Below are positions 6,797 through 12,799 of a DNA stretch of 12,799 bases, one piece after another. Made by a program: the position numbers and the translations under genes. The first letter of the stretch is position 1. Every line of letters starts with the position of its first letter. The stretch covers positions 1,590 through 14,388 of the forward strand of contig MEUM01000092.1 of the NCBI GenBank assembly GCA_001771735.1, read 5' to 3'. The notes beneath the pieces were generated by a model. That model saw only the letters and a list, made by a program, of their open reading frames with translations. It was not told the origin of the DNA and searched no databases. Source of the stretch: Caldifarciminota bacterium RBG_13_43_14. Lineage in GTDB: Bacteria; Hydrothermota; Tepidihabitantia; SM23-42.

Positions 6797-6826
6797 GTCA
6801 TTGCGAAACCGAAGGGCGTGACAATC
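6797..6826 (+). repeat. Candidate dispersed REP-like repeat forming the 3' end of the Fur-family gene
   Basis: The 30 bases starting GTCATTGCGAAACC and ending GGGCGTGACAATC resemble a widespread intergenic repeat known to me in the form TCATTGCGAG...GAAGGGCG...GCAATC. Here it runs through the stop codon of the Fur-family gene and supplies its last nine or so codons (the tail SRPSVSQ). The match is from memory and only one copy is visible in this window; the partial symmetry (ATTG...CAAT around CCGAAGG) is weak. Confidence 0.4.
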
Positions 6827-7301
6827 TTTTAATGGTTTTCTGACATTGATCGCATAATCCATAGAATTGAATCAAATGATTAGTGATCTCGAAGTTAAAC
6901 TTTTTGCTTAATCCTTTTTCAGTTCGGCTTAATAATTCTATTTCTTCATCGATGAAATCAGCATAATCGATTATCCGTCCGCAATTCGTGCAAACCATAT
7001 GATGATGATGTTTTCTTCCTTTAGATGTTTCGGCTAATTCATATCTTGCCCGTCCATCGCCAAAATCGAACTTTAAGACGATCCCCATTTGAACCAGTAG
7101 TTCCAACGTACGGTAAACCGTTGTCAGTCCTATATCCGAATGCATCTTATGAACCTCGAGATAAACATCTTCGGCGCTAAGATGGGCTGTAGTGCGGTTC
7201 AGGAGTTCGATTATCATTTGACGGGGGAGAGTGATACGGTAGCCGCAGCCCCGGAAGCGGCCATGCCACCATCCTGCGTTCATTCTATGAAATCCACGCA
7301 T
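6798..7301 (-). CDS. Fur-family metal-dependent transcriptional regulator
   Basis: A 167-residue Fur-superfamily repressor. The winged-helix N-terminal part spans about residues 18-90, with CGYRITLPRQ, LSAEDVYLEV and the recognition helix region DIGLTTVYRTLELL. The dimerisation part has the His cluster KHHHHMVC, a structural zinc site made by Cys104/Cys107 and Cys150/Cys153, and acidic residues that could complete a regulatory metal site. The subtype (Fur, Zur, PerR) cannot be fixed from this, but a near-consensus Fur box over its own promoter favours iron or PerR-like control. The ATG at 7301 has GGACC upstream; Met7 (7283) is an alternative start. The tail after the second CxxC is unusual: its last nine codons fall in a REP-like repeat. 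It heads the minus-strand cluster, 69 bases before the DUF5320-like gene, and is divergent from the C25 protease gene. Confidence 0.93.
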   Translation of the reverse strand: MRGFHRMNAGWWHGRFRGCGYRITLPRQMIIELLNRTTAHLSAEDVYLEVHKMHSDIGLTTVYRTLELLVQMGIVLKFDFGDGRARYELAETSKGRKHHHHMVCTNCGRIIDYADFIDEEIELLSRTEKGLSKKFNFEITNHLIQFYGLCDQCQKTIKRLSRPSVSQ

Positions 7302-7384
7302 TTTCGGTCCTTTTTTCCATTTCTTATTTTGTAATATTATCTATTTTTATTATCAATCTATATATTTATTAATCAAAATCACTT

Positions 7385-7409
7385 ATTGATAATGGTTATC
7401 ATTATCAAT
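7385..7409. promoter_or_regulatory. Fur box (operator) over the minus-strand fur promoter
   Basis: ATTGATAATG (7385-7394) and CATTATCAAT (7400-7409) are perfect 10-bp inverted arms around GTTAT. The core GATAATGGTTATCATTATC (7388-7406) matches the classical 19-bp Fur consensus at 17 positions by my alignment. It overlaps the -10 box and predicted start of the minus-strand promoter, the expected place for repression when the regulator carries its metal. It ends 45 bases before the -35 of the plus-strand protease promoter, so an effect on that gene is less certain. Confidence 0.88.
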
Positions 7410-7434
7410 ATAATAGAAAAAAGCCATTTGTCAA
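7407..7434 (-). promoter_or_regulatory. Sigma70-type promoter for the Fur-family gene and probably the minus-strand cluster
   Basis: On the minus strand TTGACA (7434-7429, perfect consensus) and TATATT (7412-7407) are 16 bases apart. The predicted start is near 7400, inside the Fur box, leaving a leader of about 99 bases to the ATG at 7301. That leader is AT-rich and holds two more ATTATC half-sites (7336-7341 and 7349-7354 on the plus strand). Confidence 0.8.
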
Positions 7435-7454
7435 GGGGTCAAATACAATAGACC

Positions 7455-7483
7455 TTGCTTTTCACGTGTATGTTCGGTATAAT
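7455..7483 (+). promoter_or_regulatory. Sigma70-type promoter for the C25 protease gene
   Basis: TTGCTT (7455-7460) and a perfect TATAAT (7478-7483) are separated by 17 bases. The predicted start near 7490 leaves about 13 bases before the GTG at 7503, just enough for AAGGAGG (7492-7498). Its -35 is only 20 bases from the -35 of the divergent fur promoter, so the two compete for a compact 80-base control region. Confidence 0.75.
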
Positions 7484-7502
7484 ATTATCATAAGGAGGCA
7501 AT

Positions 7503-10500
7503 GTGATAGTCACGTTATTGACTTTATTTTTTACCAATGCAACGATCATTCAAGATATCACTTTTGATAAGGAAATGCTCATTATAACAAAACAAAATGA
7601 ATATGTGCGGATCTCTTATCCAGGATGTGATTTTACCGATGAGATCGGCGCACCGGAGCTGCCTGCCAAAGCCATATTAGTTGCTTTACCTTACGGTGCT
7701 AAGATACTCGATGTGCGCGTGCTTTCCAATGATGCTTATGTTTTTGAACCGGCAGCCCGAGTTTCATACGTACATACCCCGGTGATATTATGCAGAACCG
7801 ATATTGATCTTGTTGATCGACCTGACCTGACAATATATGATTCTGATGAGTTGTACCCAGGGAATATTGTAAATTTTATCGGTGCTTCAGACATTGATAA
7901 TTATCAATTATGTGAGCTTATTGTTCATCCGGTGCAATATCAACCCCGCGCAAATAAAATAATATTCAGTAGCAAAATTACGATCGCGATCGACTATGAG
8001 GGGGGGATCGTCAGGACCGCACGGACTGGAATAGTCGCTGAACTGGTGATCAATCCTGAGAATGTTATTTTAGCGGATCCGCAGCGTTCGCGCAGTATGA
8101 ATGAATATGTGATTATAACCAATACCACACTTGACACGGTATTCCAGCGGCTGGCCGATTGGAAAACAAAAAAGGGTGTACCCGCGATCGTGCGGACCAC
8201 AAACTGGATATATTCGAATTATTCAGGTGAGGATAATCCAGCCCGGATCCGTAATTATTTAAAGACCCTGCCTGATTCAAATACCAAATATGTGCTGTTG
8301 GCCGGTGATACTGGGGTGATACCTTGCCGTTTTGCCTATGCAATGAGCTGCAGCGCATTTATATCGCCGGGCCGCGAAGATACAATGCCAGCCGATCTTT
8401 ACTATGCGGATCTGCAGGGAACCTGGAATTTCGATAATGATGGCAGTTATGGCGAGATCGAGGATAGTATTAATCTCTATCCTGATCTGTATGTCGGTCG
8501 GGCACCGGTTGCCAGCATTGCCGAGGCCCAGAGATTTGTTGCGAAGATATTGCAGTATGAAAGAAATCCCAACACGAGCTATCATAAAAAGGCAGTCCTG
8601 GCGGCTGATGTGCTGTGGTCTAATCCCTATACTGATCAGGGTGTGCACAAAAATCAGATCGAACAACGTTCGATCCCGCCCGATTTTACAGTGACCAAAC
8701 TCTATGACAGCCAGGGGACACTATCGCCAGCAGCCGTGAAAAATTCCTTGCGTTTGGGGCAGAGTCTGTTCAATCATGACGGGCACGGCTGGATCGATGT
8801 CATGGGTGCCGGAACCGGCAACCTACGCAATATCGACTTTGATACCCTTACCAATGAACCCTATTTCGGTATATGCGTTTCGATCGGTTGCTGGACCGCG
8901 GCCTACGATTACGAATGCATTGCCGAATCATTTGTGAACAGTCAGCATGGCGGCGGCATTGCATTTATCGGCAATTCAAGCTATGGATGGGGTTCACCGG
9001 GAAATCCGGGTTTTGGGTATTCAGACCGGTTTGACAGCCGTGTTTTCCATTCGCTGCTTGTCGAGGATAATTTCCATATTGGTGATGCATTAGCTTTGGC
9101 CAAGGCATTTTTCATACCTTATTCCCGGGAGAAAAATGTCTATCGCTGGCATCAGTATCAGATGAACCTTCTCGGTGACCCAGAAATGCCTGTTTATACC
9201 AGTACGCCAGTAAGCATGAACATATCTCATCCCCAGGTAGTACCGATCGGTACAAGCAGTATTCTGATCACGGTTAAAGATGCGGTTACCGGAGAGCCGA
9301 TCAAAAATGCATTGGTTTGCCTTATGAAAGGAAGCGAATCCTATGGTGCTGGACATACCGATGCGAGCGGCACTATATTCATTCCGACAACCCCATCATC
9401 TGCGGGCAATATGGATCTTACAGTTACTGCACATAATTATTTGACCATTGAAACGAGCATACCGGTGATCACCGGGTCATATGTTAATTATCGGGGTTGG
9501 TCAATAAATGACTCGCTGGGCAATAATGATGGCATTGCCAATCCTAACGAAGAGATCTATCTTGATGTGGTCCTGAAAAATACCGGCAGTGCCGCGGCTA
9601 ATAATGTTGTTCTTGTCTTGAGCACGCCGGATCCCAGAGTTACGATACTTGACAGCACTGAGAATATCGCGGTTATCAATGTGAATGATTCGTTATACAT
9701 AAATAATGCATTTCATATTGATATTGATACTGCTTCCAACGGGCACGGTATTGCCTTTGATCTGGAAATAACCGATGCGGTTCGGACCTTGAACTATGCG
9801 CCGACATTGCTGATCGGAACGCCAATTCTTGAACTGGATGATGTTTATGTCGTCAATCCGCCGTCTCTGCCCGGTCAGACCAAAGAAATAAGATTCATAA
9901 TCAATAACCGCGGCTATGGCTGCGCGCATCATGCCTGCGCTCTTTTGTCAGAATCAGATCCATATATTTCAGTCGTGCAGGATTCAGCATATTACGGCGA
10001 TATTCCTCCAGAGGTCGATTCGATCGTGCTCGGACCATATACGGTTAGTATCAGTTCATCGATACCAGCTGGGCATCACCCATCACTGACATTGTCATTT
10101 CAGGCTGTGGATTACAGTGCATCGGCCAATTATAGTTTGATCGTCGGTTCTACCGGTTTTGCCGATAACCTGGAAACGGGATCATCTAAATGGACAACCG
10201 GCGGTACGAGTAATCGCTGGCATATTTCAACCTATCGCTGTTTTTCAGCCACCCATGCTTGGTATTGCGGCGACAGCACGACTCATCGATACTCGAACAG
10301 CATGAACTGCTATATTCAAACCCTGCCGTTCATGATCGATCATAATTCATCCCTATCTTTTTACCGTTGGCTCAGTGTGCCGCTATACGGCAGCGATGGT
10401 ATTTATGTGATCGTGACCGGGAATGGTATAAATGATACGCTTGATTTTATCGGCACTGGCGGAGCGCTTGAAGAACGGGCGATACAGAGTGATTGGATGG

Positions 10501-10955
10501 AAGAGAAATATTCTCTAAGCGATTATTCGCCGGGAGAAACTTTGCAGATACGGATTGCATTTAAGAGCGATAATGATGGCGATATCGGCGAAGGATTCTA
10601 TATTGATGACGTTAATGTTCAAAATGCCTTTGTAATTGAGGTTGCTGAACACGATCAAAATAGCCCGAATCGATTGTTTTTCGATATCTGGCCCAATCCG
10701 TTCCGGCGCGCCGTTAATATTCATGTGTACCAGAACGCTCAGCCGATCAACAGCAGTGGTACGCTCAGCATATATGACTGCAGCGGCCGGCTGGTTAACG
10801 AGTTCGCATTTACGGTTACCGGTGAATTGTTGCCGATTACCGTGCACTGGAACGGGACGGATCGAGCTCAGCGACCGGTTCCGGCGGGTGTGTACTTTAT
10901 TCAGTGCGAACTTGCCGGCGCGACCGCGATTAAAAAGGCGGTATTGATGCGTTAG
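7503..10955 (+). CDS. Gingipain-like cysteine protease (peptidase C25) with Ig-like, MAM/jelly-roll-like and FlgD/T9SS-type C-terminal domains
   Basis: A secreted 1150-residue multidomain protease. Residues ~20-190 look like a C25 propeptide; ~195-563 form the catalytic domain, with the dyad seen as His428 in NHDGHGW and Cys463 in SIGCWT, followed by ESFVNSQHGGGIAFIGNSS, all typical of gingipain-family active sites. Then come Ig/CARDB-like domains (~565-660, ~660-770 with the GNNDGIANPNE motif, ~774-880), a jelly-roll or MAM-like module (~884-1040, starting FADNLETGSSKW and ending YIDDVNV), and a C-terminal FlgD-like/type IX sorting domain (~1056-1150: WPNPF, VHWNGTD, PAGVYFIQ, ending KKAVLMR). 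The start is GTG: an in-frame TAA sits four codons upstream and AAGGAGG precedes it; the ATG at 7501 reads straight into TGA. The signal peptide (MIVTLLTLFFTNA) lacks the usual basic residues. Likely exported and surface-attached or released; type IX machinery is not in the window. A strong terminator follows. Confidence 0.9.
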   Translation: MIVTLLTLFFTNATIIQDITFDKEMLIITKQNEYVRISYPGCDFTDEIGAPELPAKAILVALPYGAKILDVRVLSNDAYVFEPAARVSYVHTPVILCRTDIDLVDRPDLTIYDSDELYPGNIVNFIGASDIDNYQLCELIVHPVQYQPRANKIIFSSKITIAIDYEGGIVRTARTGIVAELVINPENVILADPQRSRSMNEYVIITNTTLDTVFQRLADWKTKKGVPAIVRTTNWIYSNYSGEDNPARIRNYLKTLPDSNTKYVLLAGDTGVIPCRFAYAMSCSAFISPGREDTMPADLYYADLQGTWNFDNDGSYGEIEDSINLYPDLYVGRAPVASIAEAQRFVAKILQYERNPNTSYHKKAVLAADVLWSNPYTDQGVHKNQIEQRSIPPDFTVTKLYDSQGTLSPAAVKNSLRLGQSLFNHDGHGWIDVMGAGTGNLRNIDFDTLTNEPYFGICVSIGCWTAAYDYECIAESFVNSQHGGGIAFIGNSSYGWGSPGNPGFGYSDRFDSRVFHSLLVEDNFHIGDALALAKAFFIPYSREKNVYRWHQYQMNLLGDPEMPVYTSTPVSMNISHPQVVPIGTSSILITVKDAVTGEPIKNALVCLMKGSESYGAGHTDASGTIFIPTTPSSAGNMDLTVTAHNYLTIETSIPVITGSYVNYRGWSINDSLGNNDGIANPNEEIYLDVVLKNTGSAAANNVVLVLSTPDPRVTILDSTENIAVINVNDSLYINNAFHIDIDTASNGHGIAFDLEITDAVRTLNYAPTLLIGTPILELDDVYVVNPPSLPGQTKEIRFIINNRGYGCAHHACALLSESDPYISVVQDSAYYGDIPPEVDSIVLGPYTVSISSSIPAGHHPSLTLSFQAVDYSASANYSLIVGSTGFADNLETGSSKWTTGGTSNRWHISTYRCFSATHAWYCGDSTTHRYSNSMNCYIQTLPFMIDHNSSLSFYRWLSVPLYGSDGIYVIVTGNGINDTLDFIGTGGALEERAIQSDWMEEKYSLSDYSPGETLQIRIAFKSDNDGDIGEGFYIDDVNVQNAFVIEVAEHDQNSPNRLFFDIWPNPFRRAVNIHVYQNAQPINSSGTLSIYDCSGRLVNEFAFTVTGELLPITVHWNGTDRAQRPVPAGVYFIQCELAGATAIKKAVLMR

Positions 10956-10982
10956 GTTGGTCTATTACTAATAGCTGTTAAG

Positions 10983-11016
10983 AGCAGGGTGCGCAGGATC
11001 GCACCCTGCTTTTTTT
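10983..11016 (+). terminator. Strong intrinsic terminator after the C25 protease gene
   Basis: A perfect 10-bp stem (GCAGGGTGCG at 10984-10993 with CGCACCCTGC at 11000-11009, plus one A-T pair) with a 6-base loop is followed by seven T residues (11010-11016). It begins 28 bases after the stop codon. Confidence 0.95.
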
Positions 11017-11096
11017 GCGTATTTTAGTGGTTTGTTTCGGATTATGACTCTGGGTGAAGAGTAAGGGCTGACCCCATTTCCCTTAAAAAACATCAA

Positions 11097-11136
11097 TATC
11101 CAAATTTAGTCATCGGTCAGTGACCAAATTTGGATA
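11097..11136. repeat. Near-perfect 16-bp-arm inverted repeat just upstream of the AAA+ gene promoter
   Basis: TATCCAAATTTAGTCA (11097-11112) and TGACCAAATTTGGATA (11121-11136) are inverted copies with one mismatch, around an 8-base centre. The outer end is partly repeated: CAATATCCA (11094-11102) has a second inverted partner TGGATATTG (11138-11146) that runs into the -35 box. No T run follows, so a terminator is unlikely; an operator for a dimeric regulator or a small mobile-element remnant are the main options. The rest of the 222-base gap holds the C25 terminator, a short TAAGGG/CCCTTA inverted pair (11062-11085) and the promoter. Confidence 0.75.
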
Positions 11137-11143
11137 ATGGATA

Positions 11144-11171
11144 TTGACAAAGATATAAAGATAGATATAAT
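11144..11171 (+). promoter_or_regulatory. Consensus sigma70-type promoter of the AAA+/DUF4143 gene
   Basis: TTGACA (11144-11149) and TATAAT (11166-11171), both perfect, lie 16 bases apart. The usual seven-base offset puts the transcription start at about 11178, which is the A of the ATG, so the mRNA may have no 5' leader. The inverted repeat ends eight bases before the -35. Confidence 0.85.
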
Positions 11172-11177
11172 AGGATT

Positions 11178-12596
11178 ATGAAGAACGAGCTTGTGATACA
11201 CAATCTCTTCAAAGAAAGTATCGATGCTTTTGTGAAAAATGATCCTCACTTGAGCGGTCTCAGGAATCAAAAATATGTATTCCATCCATCATTGGAACGT
11301 GAGATGTCGCTTGATGCTCCGGGAATTTATATTCTAACCGGAGGGCGACAAGTGGGTAAATCAACCCTGATGAAACTATTGATAAAAAATTTGCTGTTCG
11401 AGAAGCGGGCTGCACCCCGGCAGATTAGTTATGTCGCATGCGATTTGTTTGAGCGATATCAGGAATTAGTTCTCGTAATGCAGCAGGTATTCGAGGAAAT
11501 GGATCGCGAGAAGTATTTTTATTTATTCCTCGATGAGATCACGTATGTCAGAGAGTGGGATAGGGCAATAAAACACTTTGCCGACCTTGGTTATTTCAAA
11601 CACGGATACCTGCTTATAACCGGTTCGGATTCGATCGTCCTGAAGGAAAGCATGAAAAAATTCCCGGGACGTCGGGGCAAAGCAGATACGACTGACTTTC
11701 ATTATTATCCACTTTCTTTCTCAAATTATGCACTGCTTGTCGCGCCCGACCAGAAGGCGGCAATCAATGGATTTAAAAAGTCAATTGTTTCCCCCCAGGC
11801 ACTTGCGGAGATGAGCCCGGATTTACTTGAGAAATGCACGGCTAAGATTGATGTCAAGGTAATCAGTGAACGCTTCGAGAATTACTTATTGACCGGCGGT
11901 TTTTTATCAGCCATAAACGGTTTTGCAAATAGCGGGCGTATAGATAAATTCATCTATCGGATCTACCAGGAATGGGTGATCGGCGATTTTCTGAAACGAA
12001 ACAAGCGCGAGTTTTTTTTAAAAGACATAATAACCGCTTTGACGGACCGGCTGGCAAAACAAGTTTCAATTCATTCCATTGCATCCCAAACCGAAATTCA
12101 GCATCACGCAACGGTTCAGGAATATTTGGAGATTCTGCAGGATATGGATGTGTTATTTATTCAACCGGCACTGCGTGAAGACAAATTGCGTCCCGCGCCA
12201 AAAAAGGCAAGGAAGATTCATTTTTCCGATCCGTTTATCGCTCAGGCGCTCATCGCTTGGGCTTTTAAGGTGGATGAGCCCTGGGTATTTGCCGAGAAAA
12301 ACGTAGCCCGCGAGAGTGCATTAAAAGAAAATATTGTCGAAGGATGTATCTCGGCGCTCCTGCGGCGAAATTATCCGACCTACTACATTAAGGCAGATGG
12401 AGAGGTGGATATCGCGATCCTTACGGGCCGGACATTCCTGCCAATTGAGATAAAGTGGTCTGAATCCTTGAAGAAAGCCGACCTGAAACAGATCCTGAAG
12501 TATAAAAAAGGCATTGTCGGATATAAAGGACTTCGGATTGGTAAATATGAGCACCTTTTGGTGTTGCCCATACCTTTATTGGCGTTGTTGCCTTAA
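11178..12596 (+). CDS. AAA+-type ATPase with C-terminal DUF4143 (PD-(D/E)XK-like) domain
   Basis: A 472-residue member of the large family of archaeal/bacterial ATPases with DUF4143. The N-terminal ATPase has Walker A GGRQVGKST (Lys61), Walker B FLFLDEITYV-like YLFLDEITYV (Asp119, Glu120) and a sensor-like LLITGSDS, then the GRRGKADTTDFHYYPLSF stretch typical of the family. The middle (about 235-370) is helical and probably a winged-helix part. The C-terminal part resembles a PD-(D/E)XK nuclease fold: GEVDIAI (Asp411) and PIEIKW (Glu424, Lys426). Whether these proteins cut DNA is unknown; they occur in great numbers in some genomes and show patchy, transfer-like distribution. A full-length, apparently intact gene. 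AGGA lies only two bases from the ATG, so initiation is probably leaderless. It has its own promoter under a large inverted repeat. Confidence 0.92.
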   Translation: MKNELVIHNLFKESIDAFVKNDPHLSGLRNQKYVFHPSLEREMSLDAPGIYILTGGRQVGKSTLMKLLIKNLLFEKRAAPRQISYVACDLFERYQELVLVMQQVFEEMDREKYFYLFLDEITYVREWDRAIKHFADLGYFKHGYLLITGSDSIVLKESMKKFPGRRGKADTTDFHYYPLSFSNYALLVAPDQKAAINGFKKSIVSPQALAEMSPDLLEKCTAKIDVKVISERFENYLLTGGFLSAINGFANSGRIDKFIYRIYQEWVIGDFLKRNKREFFLKDIITALTDRLAKQVSIHSIASQTEIQHHATVQEYLEILQDMDVLFIQPALREDKLRPAPKKARKIHFSDPFIAQALIAWAFKVDEPWVFAEKNVARESALKENIVEGCISALLRRNYPTYYIKADGEVDIAILTGRTFLPIEIKWSESLKKADLKQILKYKKGIVGYKGLRIGKYEHLLVLPIPLLALLP

Positions 12597-12793
12597 TTTT
12601 TGCGATAAGAATCCAACGGCACATGCCGGGCAAAATCTTCAATTAATTCAACCATGCTTCGCTTGAAACCAATCAGGCTCTTAAAAAAAGTAATAACTAC
12701 ATTAGCCTGCTGGTTGGTCAATCCATGCCGCAATGCGTTTACGATGGATTTTTTGTGAATATCATCAACCCGCCGATTCAGCGTATTAGTCAT
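12593..12793 (-). CDS. Unrecognised small protein or C-terminal part of one cut by the window edge
   Basis: A minus-strand frame ends at 12593-12595, overlapping the last four bases of the convergent AAA+ gene. With the ATG at 12793 it gives 66 residues; the frame remains open to the window edge at 12799, so the true start may lie outside. The product is mostly helical and basic (IHKKSIVNALRHGLTNQQAN, then VVITFFKSLIGFKRSMVELI) and ends FARHVPLDSYRKN. I recognise no family or motif. No terminator is seen between it and the AAA+ gene. It is kept because 200 bases otherwise hold nothing and the composition is protein-like; a chance frame remains possible. Confidence 0.45.
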   Translation of the reverse strand: MTNTLNRRVDDIHKKSIVNALRHGLTNQQANVVITFFKSLIGFKRSMVELIEDFARHVPLDSYRKN

Positions 12794-12799
12794 GCGAAA

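Noticed and set aside
7002..7013. Run of four histidines in the Fur-family protein, tag-like
   Set aside because: A natural His cluster before the first CxxC is characteristic of Fur-family metal sites.
7432..7457. Imperfect inverted repeat CAAGG(GG)TC ... GACCTTG between the two divergent -35 boxes
   Set aside because: Needs a two-base bulge and lies where two promoters already constrain the sequence; too weak to call an operator.
8277..8666. 129-codon minus-strand frame inside the C25 gene
   Set aside because: Opposite the conserved catalytic domain, with no start signals or recognisable motif.
11062..11085. TAAGGG ... CCCTTA inverted pair downstream of the C25 terminator, possible REP/RAYT-type repeat
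   Set aside because: Six-base arms with a 12-base loop and no second copy in the window; similar to known repeats only by memory.

Overview
The window looks like a piece of a Gram-negative, probably anaerobic or microaerophilic bacterium of the FCB or candidate-phylum type (WOR-3/Stahlbacteria-like would fit). The basis is a large gingipain-like (C25) protease ending in a type IX secretion/FlgD-like C-terminal domain, an outer-membrane-barrel-like domain fused to SppA, and a long cluster of ferredoxin-type ATPases and NifX-like proteins common in strict anaerobes. Base composition is moderate (roughly 40-45% GC by eye). I saw no rRNA, tRNA, CRISPR or transposase gene. Phylum placement is inference.

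Layout, left to right. (1) 1-2740, + strand: the C-terminal tail of a membrane protein, then an ~806-residue SppA-family serine protease with an N-terminal beta-rich region, closed by a perfect-stem intrinsic terminator. (2) 2742-7301, - strand: nine genes read right to left: Fur-family regulator, DUF5320-like Gly/Arg-rich protein, two NifX/ORP-like (dinitrogenase Fe-Mo cofactor family) proteins, a small Gly-rich zinc-ribbon protein sharing the DUF5320-like N-terminus, an FmdB-type zinc ribbon protein, two MinD/Mrp-like ATPases each carrying two [4Fe-4S] ferredoxin motifs, and an IscU/NifU-type scaffold. The set resembles the 'orange protein' (ORP) clusters of anaerobes, with an Fe-S scaffold and an iron-type regulator added. 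Two hairpins followed by short T runs lie inside it and may set the level of distal genes.

(3) 7302-7502: a compact divergent control region. A near-consensus Fur box (7388-7406, 17/19 by my alignment) overlaps the -10 and predicted start of a strong minus-strand promoter that would drive fur and perhaps the whole cluster, so iron-dependent autoregulation is the simplest reading. Back to back, a TTGCTT-17-TATAAT promoter drives the protease gene with a very short leader. (4) 7503-11016, + strand: the 1150-residue C25 protease and its strong terminator. (5) 11017-12799: a near-perfect 16-bp-arm inverted repeat directly upstream of a consensus promoter whose predicted start falls on the ATG of an AAA+/DUF4143 ATPase (a candidate leaderless mRNA), then an unrecognised minus-strand ORF at the right edge.

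How the genes may work together: the minus-strand cluster reads as an iron-regulated metal-cluster assembly module. The ATPase-ferredoxin pair would move or assemble Fe-S or Mo-containing clusters, the NifX-like proteins would carry them, the scaffold would build Fe-S precursors, and the small Cys- and Gly-rich proteins would be accessory metal binders. The envelope proteases (SppA fusion, C25) on either side appear to be separate transcription units.
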